A DNA stretch of 64,000 nucleotides, taken from Gammaproteobacteria bacterium (GTDB lineage Bacteria > Pseudomonadota > Gammaproteobacteria > Pseudomonadales > Azotimanducaceae). How positions within the stretch are numbered: position 1 is the stretch's first letter; each line of letters opens with the position of its first letter. This document shows positions 18,083-26,449 of the stretch, piece by piece. The translations under genes were made by a program, and so were the position numbers. The notes under the pieces were generated by a model. It did no database searches. It was not told the DNA's origin and was given only the letters and a program-made list of their open reading frames with translations. The DNA is taken from NCBI GenBank assembly GCA_012960535.1, contig DUBB01000009.1, positions 30,825 through 94,824 on the forward strand. The letters run 5' to 3'.

Positions 18083-20101
18083 TCAGGCCACTGGCCTCCT
18101 GCGCCGTCGATTACCTCGACCGCTGCTATCTGCCAGCGCTGTTTTAGATGGCGGTCTGGTTATTACCGAAAACAGCTTAGGGAATTCATCGCGCTTATTA
18201 GGGAATGCCATGGCATCCACAAAATAGGCCTGAAAACTGGGCTCAATAGCGGTTTCTATCTTTTCTACTTCTCTTACCAGAGAGGCTATTTCTGTTCGCG
18301 CCGACAAGTCCAGTAAAGCAATCCGGGCGCCGGTGCCGGCTGCATTACCGGCCGATGACACTGCAGCAAGCTCACAATCAGGAATCAGTCCCAGAACCAT
18401 GGCGTATTTAATATCAATATGGCTACCAAATGCGCCAGCAAGGCGAATCCGATCCACGCTATCGACGCCACCCCGGTCGAGAAGCAGCTTAACCCCTGCA
18501 TAGAGTGCACCCTTGGCAAGCTGTATCTGACGAACATCATTCTGGGTCACGATTATTTTCTGGTCTCCGTCATCAAGCATGAACGACCAGGTTCTGCCAT
18601 CGCTGAATACGCGCGAACTTTGCTTGCTGACAGCACCATCGACTACGCCGTCCTCGGTGATAATTCCACTGAGATACATCTCTGCAATTGCTTCTATGAT
18701 GCCGGAACCGCAAATCCCAGTAATCCCAAAAGTAATGATGGATGCGGCAAAACCGGGTTCATCCGACCAGAGTTCTGAGCCAATAACACGAAACCGAACA
18801 TCCAGTGTGATCGGATCAATTCTGACTCGCTCAATGGCCCCTGGCGCGGCGCGCTGGCCACAGCTTATCTGTGCTCCTTCAAATGCTGGGCCGGTGGGAC
18901 TTGAACAAGCCAGTAACTTACCCTCGATCGCCAGAATGATTTCAGCATTGGTGCCAACATCCACCACCAGAGACACCCCCTCACTCTGCTGAGGCGCCTC
19001 GGCAAGCACCATAGCAGCCGCATCCGCGCCAACGTGCCCGGCGATACAGGGCAGCACATACACCTGCGCCCCCGGGTTAACCTCAAGGTCAAGATCTCTG
19101 GCAGCTAAATTAATGGCTTGATCAGTCACCAGTGCAAATGGCGCAGAGCCTAATTCCACTGGGCTCAGCCCTAGAAACAAATGATGCATAATGGGATTTG
19201 CAGCAATGCTTATCTCGACGATATCGATTTGATCGATGCCGGCCTCTATGGCCGCGGCGGCTATCAATTGATTAATACCGGTTCGAACCACCTGCGTCAT
19301 CTCCTGGGCCCCTTCCGGGTGCATCAGCAGGTAGGAGACACGGCTCATTAAATCTTCGCCGAAGCGAATCTGTGGATTCATGATGCCACTTGTGGCGACA
19401 ACTTCACCCGTGGTTAGGTGACACAGGTGGCCTGCGATCGTAGTCGAACCGATATCCAGTGCCACACCATAAATAGCCTCATGATAACCGGGCCAGATAG
19501 CAGTAATGAGGGAATTCTGACTGACTGCAACGGTAACCTTCCATTGCCCCTTCCGCAACGTTTGTTGTAATCGCACCAGTACCGATCGGTCACAGACCAG
19601 GTCCTGCAAACCCCATTCCATTGACAGCGCCTCATACAAGCGTTGCAGATCGCCATCCGGTTCTTCGAGATTCGCCGGTCTCACCTCGACAAAATACAGA
19701 TGCGCCGGCGGGTCCAGGGTAATGTCTCGATGTTCAGCCGGTTTACGGACCACCTGGCGATGCATCTGGCTTTCTGGCGGCACATCGATCACCAGGTCTC
19801 CGGTCACCAGGGCCTGGCAGCTCAACCTTCGATTACCTTCCAGGGGATGACGTTTTTCACTGAACCTGGCCTCGACAGCACCCCGGGGAGAAAGATGGCT
19901 CGGCCGAGAGCTGATACCATGCTTGGCGAAATCACCTTCTGTACACAGAACCTGACAACGCCCACAAATGCCCCTGCCGCCGCATACCGAATCGACATCC
20001 ACGCCCAGACTCCGGGCAGCATCCAACAGGCGGGTTCCCACCGGGAAATGACCGCGCCTCCCGGATGGTGTAAATACTATTTTTTTTTCGTCTTGTTTCA
20101 A
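18083..20101 (-). CDS. Corrinoid activation/regeneration protein (2Fe-2S ferredoxin plus ASKHA domain, DUF4445)
   Basis: A 672-residue protein. A plant-type ferredoxin domain has Cys40, Cys46, Cys49 and Cys95. An ASKHA ATPase region follows with ALDIGSTTIAGHL (about 214), VVDVGTNAEI, SPTGPAFEGAQISCGQ, TGICGSGIIE and RLAGAFGSHIDI. Proteins of this build (RACE type, functionally like RamA) use ATP to reduce Co(II) corrinoid back to Co(I) after accidental oxidation, essential for an aerobic cell running such a methyltransferase. The extreme C-terminus carries five consecutive arginines (665-669), beyond the conserved domain. It lies 36 bases after the methyl-THF transferase gene. Confidence 0.93.
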   Translation of the reverse strand: MKQDEKKIVFTPSGRRGHFPVGTRLLDAARSLGVDVDSVCGGRGICGRCQVLCTEGDFAKHGISSRPSHLSPRGAVEARFSEKRHPLEGNRRLSCQALVTGDLVIDVPPESQMHRQVVRKPAEHRDITLDPPAHLYFVEVRPANLEEPDGDLQRLYEALSMEWGLQDLVCDRSVLVRLQQTLRKGQWKVTVAVSQNSLITAIWPGYHEAIYGVALDIGSTTIAGHLCHLTTGEVVATSGIMNPQIRFGEDLMSRVSYLLMHPEGAQEMTQVVRTGINQLIAAAAIEAGIDQIDIVEISIAANPIMHHLFLGLSPVELGSAPFALVTDQAINLAARDLDLEVNPGAQVYVLPCIAGHVGADAAAMVLAEAPQQSEGVSLVVDVGTNAEIILAIEGKLLACSSPTGPAFEGAQISCGQRAAPGAIERVRIDPITLDVRFRVIGSELWSDEPGFAASIITFGITGICGSGIIEAIAEMYLSGIITEDGVVDGAVSKQSSRVFSDGRTWSFMLDDGDQKIIVTQNDVRQIQLAKGALYAGVKLLLDRGGVDSVDRIRLAGAFGSHIDIKYAMVLGLIPDCELAAVSSAGNAAGTGARIALLDLSARTEIASLVREVEKIETAIEPSFQAYFVDAMAFPNKRDEFPKLFSVITRPPSKTALADSSGRGNRRRRRPVA

Positions 20102-20137
20102 ACAGTCACCAAAACTCTAAACTTTCCCGGCTGAAAT

Positions 20138-21034
20138 TTAAGGTCGCCTGCGACCTCTGCTGCGTCTGCCGCGATCCGCACGAACCGTTGTTGGATCACG
20201 ATACTGGCGAATCCACCGCTCGCAGTTAGGGTCATGTCCCATCATCACGTCAGCGCCTAACACGGCCTGCATAACTTCCGGGTGTAATGGACTGGTAATC
20301 GCCGATGTCATGCCTGCAGCCATCGCCATGGTCAGGAAAGCAGAATTAACACCATTGCGATTAGGAAGTCCAAAACTGACATTGGAAGCGCCGCAGGTGG
20401 TATTTACCTGCAATTCATCGCGCAGGCGTCGAACCAGGTGCATCACCTGTAAACCTGCAGAATTAATGGCACCGATGGGCATCACTAAAGGATCCACTAC
20501 GACATCACTTCTCGGAATGCCATGGTCCGCAGCCCTTTCAACTATTTTCTTAGCCACTTTAAAGCGTTCGTCGGGGTCTTCTGATATGCCGGTTTCATCA
20601 TTGGAGATCGCCACAACCGCAGCGCCATACTTCGCGACCAGTGGCAACACGACCTCAAGACGCTCCTCTTCGCCAGTCACTGAATTGACCAGCGGTTTTC
20701 CCTGGTAAACCGACAGCCCTGCTTCAAGTGCTGCAACAATTGAAGAATCAATGGACAAAGGGACGTCTGTTATTGATTGAACCAACTGCACTACATCCCT
20801 GAGCATGGCAGGTTCATCTGCCAGCGGGATGCCGGCATTGACATCGAGCATATGGGCCCCTGCGGCAACCTGAGCCAGCGCATCAGCTTCCACTCGGCTA
20901 TAATCGCCACGCTTCATTTCAGCTGCCAGCGCTTTTCTACCAGTCGGATTAATACGCTCCCCTATGACCACAAATGGAAGCCCGAAGCCCATTCGCACTT
21001 CTTTTGAGGACGAACTTAGAATCAGTTCCGTCAT
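20138..21034 (-). CDS. Methyltetrahydrofolate:corrinoid protein methyltransferase (AcsE/MtgA-like)
   Basis: A 298-residue pterin-binding TIM barrel. Pterin-site marks are GERINPTGRK (25-34), DVNAGIP with Asp64 and Asn66, SIDSS with Asp96, NSVTGE with Asn117, and TCGASNVSFGLPNR. It belongs to the group that moves methyl between methyl-corrinoid and tetrahydrofolate; here the likely direction is methyl-Co(III) to methyl-THF. A GAGGA site precedes the ATG. The last 13 residues are strongly basic (seven Arg between 288 and 297), an extension past the barrel and echoed in the neighbouring reactivase. Confidence 0.93.
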   Translation of the reverse strand: MTELILSSSSKEVRMGFGLPFVVIGERINPTGRKALAAEMKRGDYSRVEADALAQVAAGAHMLDVNAGIPLADEPAMLRDVVQLVQSITDVPLSIDSSIVAALEAGLSVYQGKPLVNSVTGEEERLEVVLPLVAKYGAAVVAISNDETGISEDPDERFKVAKKIVERAADHGIPRSDVVVDPLVMPIGAINSAGLQVMHLVRRLRDELQVNTTCGASNVSFGLPNRNGVNSAFLTMAMAAGMTSAITSPLHPEVMQAVLGADVMMGHDPNCERWIRQYRDPTTVRADRGRRSRGRRRP

Positions 21035-21075
21035 GTTGCTATTCCTCTATTTATGGAGTGAACAAAAAGAATATA

Positions 21076-21384
21076 TTACTGCTTAACCTGACCTTTACCT
21101 TGAATCAGTTTGAGCAGGCGTTCATCGGTATATTCGGTCTCAAACCGGTCCGCATAGGTCTTCGCCAGGTTTTCGGCGCTGTCTTCGGTCTCTTCAAATG
21201 ATGCTTGTCGACGCCACTCTGACAAATAGGCATCACTACTGCCCTTGCCCGCTCGCATGGCTGCCCGATCAACAGCCGCCTGAAATCGATGGCTTAACAA
21301 CACTTTAGCTCTGATCCGACCACGCTGGACAATCACCTGGGAAGGGATATCACGCCAGTAAACGAACGTGCTTTTGACTCTCAT
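21076..21384 (-). CDS. 'Virulence factor' family small protein (PF13769-like)
   Basis: A 102-residue protein that I recognise as the small family named only 'virulence factor', commonly encoded beside non-pyrrolysine MttB genes in aerobic proteobacteria. Visible parts are a beta-rich N-terminus (FVYWRDIPSQVIVQRGR), a basic middle (RFQAAVDRAAMRAG) and a charged helical C-terminus with YLSEWRR and LAKTYADRFE. No signal, membrane helix or catalytic motif is seen. It overlaps the end of the DUF1638 gene by 35 bases and has a GGGAGGGTGG ribosome site, so the two are translationally linked. The biochemical role is unknown. Confidence 0.75.
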   Translation of the reverse strand: MRVKSTFVYWRDIPSQVIVQRGRIRAKVLLSHRFQAAVDRAAMRAGKGSSDAYLSEWRRQASFEETEDSAENLAKTYADRFETEYTDERLLKLIQGKGQVKQ

Positions 21385-21991
21385 CCACCCTCCCCAACTG
21401 TTCTTTCAATTCGATTTCAAGCAAGCCATATCCTGAATGAACCTGCACAAATTCGAGATCCAGTCTCTGCGCCGCCTTCTTTGCCTGCCTCAGCAGAGAA
21501 CGGTCGTGAGTCTGGGATAAGTAAACCAGCTTATGGTATCCGGCAAAAAATGTGGGCTGCAATTCCGGATGCTGCTCAAGTTGCAACAGTTCAATAACAA
21601 GGTATTGAAAATGCCGAACAAGGAAATCGGTGAGATAAAACGTGCCTAATTCGGCCTCTTGTAATTCAGCAAACTCCCTGTGGCCTGCATAAAATTCATA
21701 GCAGTGCGCTCCAGGCAGGCGATGAATCTGCCCTTCTAACGACTCCTCAAGGAGCATGCGATCAAGCGCCCCACCGGTTCCACAATCAGCATAACCAATG
21801 AATATCTGCTGATAATGCGCGCGCTGGGCCCGAATTTTTTCTCTGAGGCGTTCTGTTATCTGTTCCGGTCTGTTATGCAGACTGGCGTCCATGCATTGTA
21901 GGTGCAGATGTTGCCAGTGATTCAGACGTTTGAGTGCCTGGATCTCATTAGCCAGTGCCCCACAGGCAATAACAAGGATTGGGCTAGGCAC
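21350..21991 (-). CDS. DUF1638 protein of the methyltransferase cluster
   Basis: About 213 residues from a GTG whose GTGCCTAG overlaps the corrinoid-protein stop, which fits the usual DUF1638 N-terminus (PILVIACGALANEI); an ATG 81 bases upstream would run inside the previous gene. Conserved elements are CGALANEI, YADCGTGGALDRML, the GAHCYEFYAG segment and a tyrosine-rich middle. Several cysteines and histidines could bind metal or cobalt. The family occurs next to MttB-type genes but has no demonstrated activity that I know of; a role in corrinoid loading or substrate handling is inference. Confidence 0.8.
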   Translation of the reverse strand: MPSPILVIACGALANEIQALKRLNHWQHLHLQCMDASLHNRPEQITERLREKIRAQRAHYQQIFIGYADCGTGGALDRMLLEESLEGQIHRLPGAHCYEFYAGHREFAELQEAELGTFYLTDFLVRHFQYLVIELLQLEQHPELQPTFFAGYHKLVYLSQTHDRSLLRQAKKAAQRLDLEFVQVHSGYGLLEIELKEQLGRVDESQKHVRLLA

Positions 21992-22691
21992 GGGAAGCTC
22001 GGCGATTGTGAAGCAGTAGCGGTGCCATCTGGGCAGCCTGCGCCGCATCTCGGCAGTAACCATCGGCGCCAACCGCCTGACCGAATTCTTCGTTCAATGG
22101 CGCGCCCCCTACCAGCACAACATAATCATCTCGAATATTCAGCCGAACCAATTCGTCAATCACCACTTTCATATAAGGCATCGTGGTGGTCAGCAAAGCC
22201 GACATACCCAGAATATCAGGATTGTGTTCTTCCAGTGCGGCCAGATAATCTTCCACGGAATTATTAATGCCAATATCAACGACCTCAAAACCCGCTCCTT
22301 CCATCATCATGCCGACCAGATTTTTGCCAATATCGTGAATATCACCTTTCACCGTACCAATAACCATCTTACCAATCGGTTCGACACCACTTTCCACCAG
22401 CAGAGGTTTTAAAATAGCCATGCCGCCTTTCATTGCATTGGCTGCAAGAAGCACCTCAGGTACAAACAAAATGCCATCCCTGAAATCAATTCCAACAATA
22501 GTCATACCAGCAACCAGGGCTTCATTGAGAACTTTCTCCGCACTCCAATTTCGTGCAAGTAATATCTCTGTGCCCTCCACTACCTCTTCTCTAAGGCCAT
22601 CATAGAGATCATCGTGCATCTGCAGAGTGAGCTCTTCATCATCTAGCTCGGAAAGAATAATCTCTTCATCATCGTAATTTTCATCTGTCAT
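21984..22691 (-). CDS. Corrinoid (cobalamin-binding) protein, MttC/MtgC-like
   Basis: A 235-residue protein with a helical cap (B12-binding-2) from about 25 to 100, then a Rossmann B12 domain with the base-off/His-on motif DIHDIG (Asp117, His119, Gly122), SALLTTT (164-170) and VVLVGGAPL (191-199). It carries the methyl group between the MttB-like enzyme and the folate transferase. Unusually, the first 30 residues contain 13 Asp or Glu, an acidic extension before the cap domain. It lies 61 bases downstream of the mttB-like gene and overlaps the next gene by 8 bases. Confidence 0.95.
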   Translation of the reverse strand: MTDENYDDEEIILSELDDEELTLQMHDDLYDGLREEVVEGTEILLARNWSAEKVLNEALVAGMTIVGIDFRDGILFVPEVLLAANAMKGGMAILKPLLVESGVEPIGKMVIGTVKGDIHDIGKNLVGMMMEGAGFEVVDIGINNSVEDYLAALEEHNPDILGMSALLTTTMPYMKVVIDELVRLNIRDDYVVLVGGAPLNEEFGQAVGADGYCRDAAQAAQMAPLLLHNRRASRA

Positions 22692-22752
22692 GGCTCACTA
22701 CCTTCTTCAATATAGCTTGTACAATTTTTTACCCTGCTAACCCAGCTACTAT

Positions 22753-24291
22753 TCAATAGCTCCTGTCTTCAGACAGCGCTTTGCGCCTCACCATCAAATC
22801 TATTAATGCCTCATCAACGGCGGCGTCCAATGGTGGTGCTACATAACTGTCCAGCATCTTCCGGCAAATTGCATTTGCCCTGGCTCCTGCATCCTTGCCA
22901 CCTTCCTGCTGCCACTGCTCGAAGCTATTATTATCGGCAATGGTAGATCGATAAAATGCTGTTTCGAAATTAGCCTGGGTATGACTGGCTCCCAGAAAGT
23001 GCGATCCCGGACCTACTTCATGAAGGGCATCTAGGGCCTGGCCAGTTTCAGACAAATCTACACCCTGCAACAGAACCTGCAGCATATTCGCCTGATCAAC
23101 ATCCATGATAAATTTCTCAAACCCCACTGTAAGCCCGCCCTCGAGCCAACCTGCTGTGTGCAGCATAAAGTTAACGCCGCACAGCGCGCCCGCCTGCAGC
23201 GTATTGGCCGATTCGTAGGCTGCCTGAGCATCCGCTATTTTCGAACCACAAAGGCTGCCGCCGGAGCGAAACGGCACGCCCAACCGGCGCGCCAGTGAAG
23301 CCGTGAGATACATGATCTTGCTGGGCTCTGGTGTGCCAAAAGTGGGCGCGCCCGATTGCATGGAGACTGCCGCTGCAAAGGTCCCAAATATAACCGGGGC
23401 GCCGGGTCTTACCAACTGGATATATGCCATACCCGCCAGGGCTTCCGCCAGTATCTGCGTTACCGTACCTGCCACGGTGACCGGCGACATGGCACCTGCG
23501 AGTATAAAAGGCGATATTATAGTAGCCTGATTATTACTGGCATAAACAGTCGCAGCACCGAGCATGGTGGCATCAAAAGTCAGGGGCGAATTAACGTTGA
23601 TCAAACTGGTCAAGACCGTATGCGTCTGTATGAATTCCTTGCCAAAAACCAGTTCGACCATATCCACAGTATCTTGCGCTCTTTCAGCAGACGTCACTGA
23701 TCCCATGAAGGGTTTATCGCTCAGTTTGATATGGCTGTAAACCATATCGAAGTGGCGTTTATTGACCGGCACATCTACGGGTTCGCAGACAGTACCGCCC
23801 GAGTGATGCAGGCCCGGGCTCATGTAGGTAAGCTTGACCAGGTCCTGAAAGTCGTTAAGGGTCGCATAGCGCCTTACGCCATCAAGACCTCTGACAAACG
23901 GTGAACCGTAGGCAGGCGCCAGAACGGTCCGATTGCCGCCAATAATGACATTGCGCTCCGGGTTTCTGGCGTGCTGGACATACTCTGCCGGCGCGGAATT
24001 CTGAATAATGGAACGGCACATGCCTGGCGGAAAGCGCACTCGATCGCCTTGAACATCGGCACCAGCTGCACTGAACAGATCCAGCGCTTGGGGAAAATCC
24101 TTGAAATCAAGGCCAATCTGTTCAAGCACCGTATCAGCATTTCGCTCGATTAACTCAAGGCCAGCCTCATCCAGCAATTCGTAATAGGGTATCTTGCGTT
24201 CGATAAACGGTATGATCTGCTCAATATTGGTTTGCCGGGATACCCGCCGTGCTTCCCGACCACCACTTCTTTTATTTAATCTGACGCTCAT
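22753..24291 (-). CDS. MttB-superfamily quaternary-amine:corrinoid methyltransferase without pyrrolysine (MtgB-type)
   Basis: A 512-residue COG5598-type TIM barrel. Family marks are SGGTVCEPVDVPVNKRHFD (164-182), LTSLINVNSPL, AGAMSPVTVAG (265-275), and FRSGGSLCGSKIADAQ (341-356), the region around which archaeal MttB has its in-frame UAG pyrrolysine; no stop is read through here. Non-pyrrolysine members demethylate glycine betaine (MtgB), proline betaine, carnitine or butyrobetaine with a corrinoid protein. Dimethylglycine dehydrogenase and sarcosine oxidase downstream make glycine betaine the best guess. It is the first gene of the leftward run and has a basic N-terminus. Confidence 0.92.
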   Translation of the reverse strand: MSVRLNKRSGGREARRVSRQTNIEQIIPFIERKIPYYELLDEAGLELIERNADTVLEQIGLDFKDFPQALDLFSAAGADVQGDRVRFPPGMCRSIIQNSAPAEYVQHARNPERNVIIGGNRTVLAPAYGSPFVRGLDGVRRYATLNDFQDLVKLTYMSPGLHHSGGTVCEPVDVPVNKRHFDMVYSHIKLSDKPFMGSVTSAERAQDTVDMVELVFGKEFIQTHTVLTSLINVNSPLTFDATMLGAATVYASNNQATIISPFILAGAMSPVTVAGTVTQILAEALAGMAYIQLVRPGAPVIFGTFAAAVSMQSGAPTFGTPEPSKIMYLTASLARRLGVPFRSGGSLCGSKIADAQAAYESANTLQAGALCGVNFMLHTAGWLEGGLTVGFEKFIMDVDQANMLQVLLQGVDLSETGQALDALHEVGPGSHFLGASHTQANFETAFYRSTIADNNSFEQWQQEGGKDAGARANAICRKMLDSYVAPPLDAAVDEALIDLMVRRKALSEDRSY

Positions 24292-24799
24292 CTACGCTTC
24301 TACCCATTATTCCAAAATACCAGAAGTCAGGCCGCCCCGGCGGTCAGACACAAGCAAAAAACCCCTCTTTTCCGAGTCACCTGCGTCTTCCATAAAGGCT
24401 TAAGGTTATCTCATTCAATAACACTTATTTCGTGCACGGTAACCGATTTTTACGCGCGCATCCATCATTTTTTTATCATCTTTTTTAGAGCTGTTTTCTA
24501 GTCAATTTTCACAACCAAAAATTCCACCAGAAGCCCAATTTCAGGGGCTTCAGCAGAAGTTGGGCGGTTACTTATATTTACCTCAAAAGCCCTACCCGGG
24601 TTACAAGCTTGAGCGACTTAAACTGACTTGATCTGATATACCAGTGCAGTGCCGTGAAATTACATCGAATTTCTGATTCACTTCATGACCTGACAACCTT
24701 TAACTGTTAGCCTAAAGCGACCAGCTCATTTGCACTATTGTGACTGTCAAACCCGGGGCCGGTGCACCTGTAAACCAACCAATCCAGAGGTGATCTTCT
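24292..24799. other. Divergent intergenic region between the methyltransferase run and the BCCT gene
   Basis: About 508 bases with no coding signal. It must hold both promoters. Visible structure is a GC-rich inverted repeat, CCGCC/GGCGG, at about 24332-24345, and a T-rich block around 24467-24500. I looked for cobalamin, SAM and glycine riboswitch cores and saw none. No confident -35/-10 pair could be chosen. Confidence 0.5.
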
Positions 24800-24802
24800 A
24801 TC
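24787..24802 (+). promoter_or_regulatory. Strong ribosome site in front of a non-canonical ATC start
   Basis: GAGGTGAT at 24787-24794 pairs with eight bases of the 16S tail. Five bases later comes ATC (24800-24802). The in-frame TGA at 24791-24793 excludes any earlier start. No ATG, GTG or TTG occurs in frame until 24932, which would cut the first membrane helix of the transporter. Confidence 0.65.
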
Positions 24803-26359
24803 GAAAACAAATCTAATGCTGCAGACACAGTTCCCGTCAATGATTTCGGTCATGTCATAGGTGAGGACAATATTAAAATCTACGGCCTGGATCTTCACAA
24901 TCCTGTATTCGTTATATCCGCAGCGCTGACAATGATGCTGGTGGTCATAACCATCGCTCTGCCTGATACTTCCAGCCTTTTTTATCTGCAACTCAGGCAG
25001 TGGGTCACGACTCAATTCGATTCTTTCTTCCTGATCTCAGCTAACATTTTTGTCATCTTCTGTATCGCCATCGCCATCTCCCCCTATGGCAGGATTCGCC
25101 TAGGCGGAAACCAGGCCAGGCCCGCATACTCGTATGCTTCCTGGCTGGCAATGCTATTCGCCGCAGGAGTGGGTATCGGCCTTATGTTCTATGGCGTTCA
25201 TGAACCCATCACTCACACATTGCATCCGCCGCTGAATATCGATGCCAAGGATGTAGAACTGGCCCGCGCCGCGGGGATGTCCGCCGCGATTTTTCATTGG
25301 GGCCTGCATGCCTGGGCGATTTACGCTGTCGTGGGTCTGGCGCTGGCATTTTTTACGTTTAATCGTAATATGCCCATGACCCTGCGGTCGGCCTTTTATC
25401 CCTTACTTGGCAAGGCTGTCTGGGGACCCTGCGGCCATCTCATCGATATTGTCGCTGTACTGGCAACGGTCTTTGGGTTGGCCACATCCCTGGGAATCGG
25501 ATCTGAACAAATCGCTGCCGGGTTATCCTACCTTTTCAGTATCGATGCCAGTACCAGTACCAAGGTCATCCTCATTATCACCATTATCGCTATCGCCATA
25601 GTCTCGGTCATATCGGGTCTCGACAAGGGTGTGAAGCGGCTCAGTGAAGTCAATCTCGGCCTGGCATTCCTGTTACTGGTATTTGTCTTTGTGGCCGGGC
25701 CTAGCCTAACCATCCTGCTCAACCTGGGTACTGTGACGAGAGACTATCTTTATTACCTGCCCCAGCTCAGCCACTGGATTGGCCGCGAAGACAACCTGTT
25801 CCTGCATGGCTGGACAACCTTTTACTGGGCCTGGTGGATCTCCTGGTCTCCTTTTGTCGGCATGTTTATTGCCCGCATCAGTTTCGGTCGAAGTGTCCGC
25901 GAATTTGTCATCTGGGTACTCATCATTCCCACCCTCATCGGCCTTATATGGATGGCCACCCTGGGCGGTACAGCACTAGAACAGATGATCACCCTCGGTT
26001 ATAGAGGGGTTGCCGACGCACCACCAGAGCTGGCACTGTTCAAAATGCTGGAGGGCCTGCCATTTACTAATTTCGTATCCACCCTCTGCGTTTTTCTTAT
26101 TGCCCTGTTTTTCGTAACCTCAGCTGATTCTGGATCACTGGTAGTTGACACTTTAACGGCAGGTGGAAAAGTTGATGCGCCTATCAGGCAGCGAATATTC
26201 TGGTGCTCCACCACTGGATTAGTGGCAATAGCACTCATGCTCGGTGGCGGCATGGCATCCCTGCAGGCACTGACAACCGCCATAGGCCTGCCCTTTGGGC
26301 TACTACTGTTACTCATGTGCGTCAGCCTGCTGAAAGGATTCCAGCAGGAAAGTGCCTGA
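24800..26359 (+). CDS. BCCT-family betaine/choline-type transporter
   Basis: About 519 residues if initiation is at the ATC codon. The family core is clear: GVGIGLMFYGVHEP, and the tryptophan-rich TTFYWAWWISWSPFVGMFIARISFGR helix region that lines the substrate and sodium sites. Twelve membrane helices are expected; the first is NPVFVISAALTMMLVVITIA, split if the ATG at 24932 is used. BCCT carriers take up betaine, choline, carnitine or similar quaternary amines. The cytoplasmic C-tail is very short, unlike osmosensing BetP, so a catabolic role fits. It is transcribed divergently from the methyltransferase run. Confidence 0.93.
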   Translation: MENKSNAADTVPVNDFGHVIGEDNIKIYGLDLHNPVFVISAALTMMLVVITIALPDTSSLFYLQLRQWVTTQFDSFFLISANIFVIFCIAIAISPYGRIRLGGNQARPAYSYASWLAMLFAAGVGIGLMFYGVHEPITHTLHPPLNIDAKDVELARAAGMSAAIFHWGLHAWAIYAVVGLALAFFTFNRNMPMTLRSAFYPLLGKAVWGPCGHLIDIVAVLATVFGLATSLGIGSEQIAAGLSYLFSIDASTSTKVILIITIIAIAIVSVISGLDKGVKRLSEVNLGLAFLLLVFVFVAGPSLTILLNLGTVTRDYLYYLPQLSHWIGREDNLFLHGWTTFYWAWWISWSPFVGMFIARISFGRSVREFVIWVLIIPTLIGLIWMATLGGTALEQMITLGYRGVADAPPELALFKMLEGLPFTNFVSTLCVFLIALFFVTSADSGSLVVDTLTAGGKVDAPIRQRIFWCSTTGLVAIALMLGGGMASLQALTTAIGLPFGLLLLLMCVSLLKGFQQESA

Positions 26360-26449
26360 CCACGGCTACCTATTGGATCGATCAATCACAGGTCAGGCTG
26401 CACCCGACGTCTGCGTCTGAGCTGGCACCGGTGTAGCCGATCTCCTGCA

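Noticed and set aside
22753..24291. Pyrrolysine-containing MttB
   Set aside because: The reading frame is continuous with no internal UAG, and no pylTSBCD genes are seen in the window.
24292..24799. Cobalamin or glycine riboswitch upstream of the mttB-like gene
   Set aside because: Neither the B12-box core nor a glycine-aptamer core could be found on the minus strand; only a GC-rich inverted repeat and T-rich tracts are present.
24707..25015. Minus-strand open frame of about 100 codons near the BCCT start
   Set aside because: It is antisense to the transporter N-terminus and its leader, has no ribosome site and no recognisable motif.
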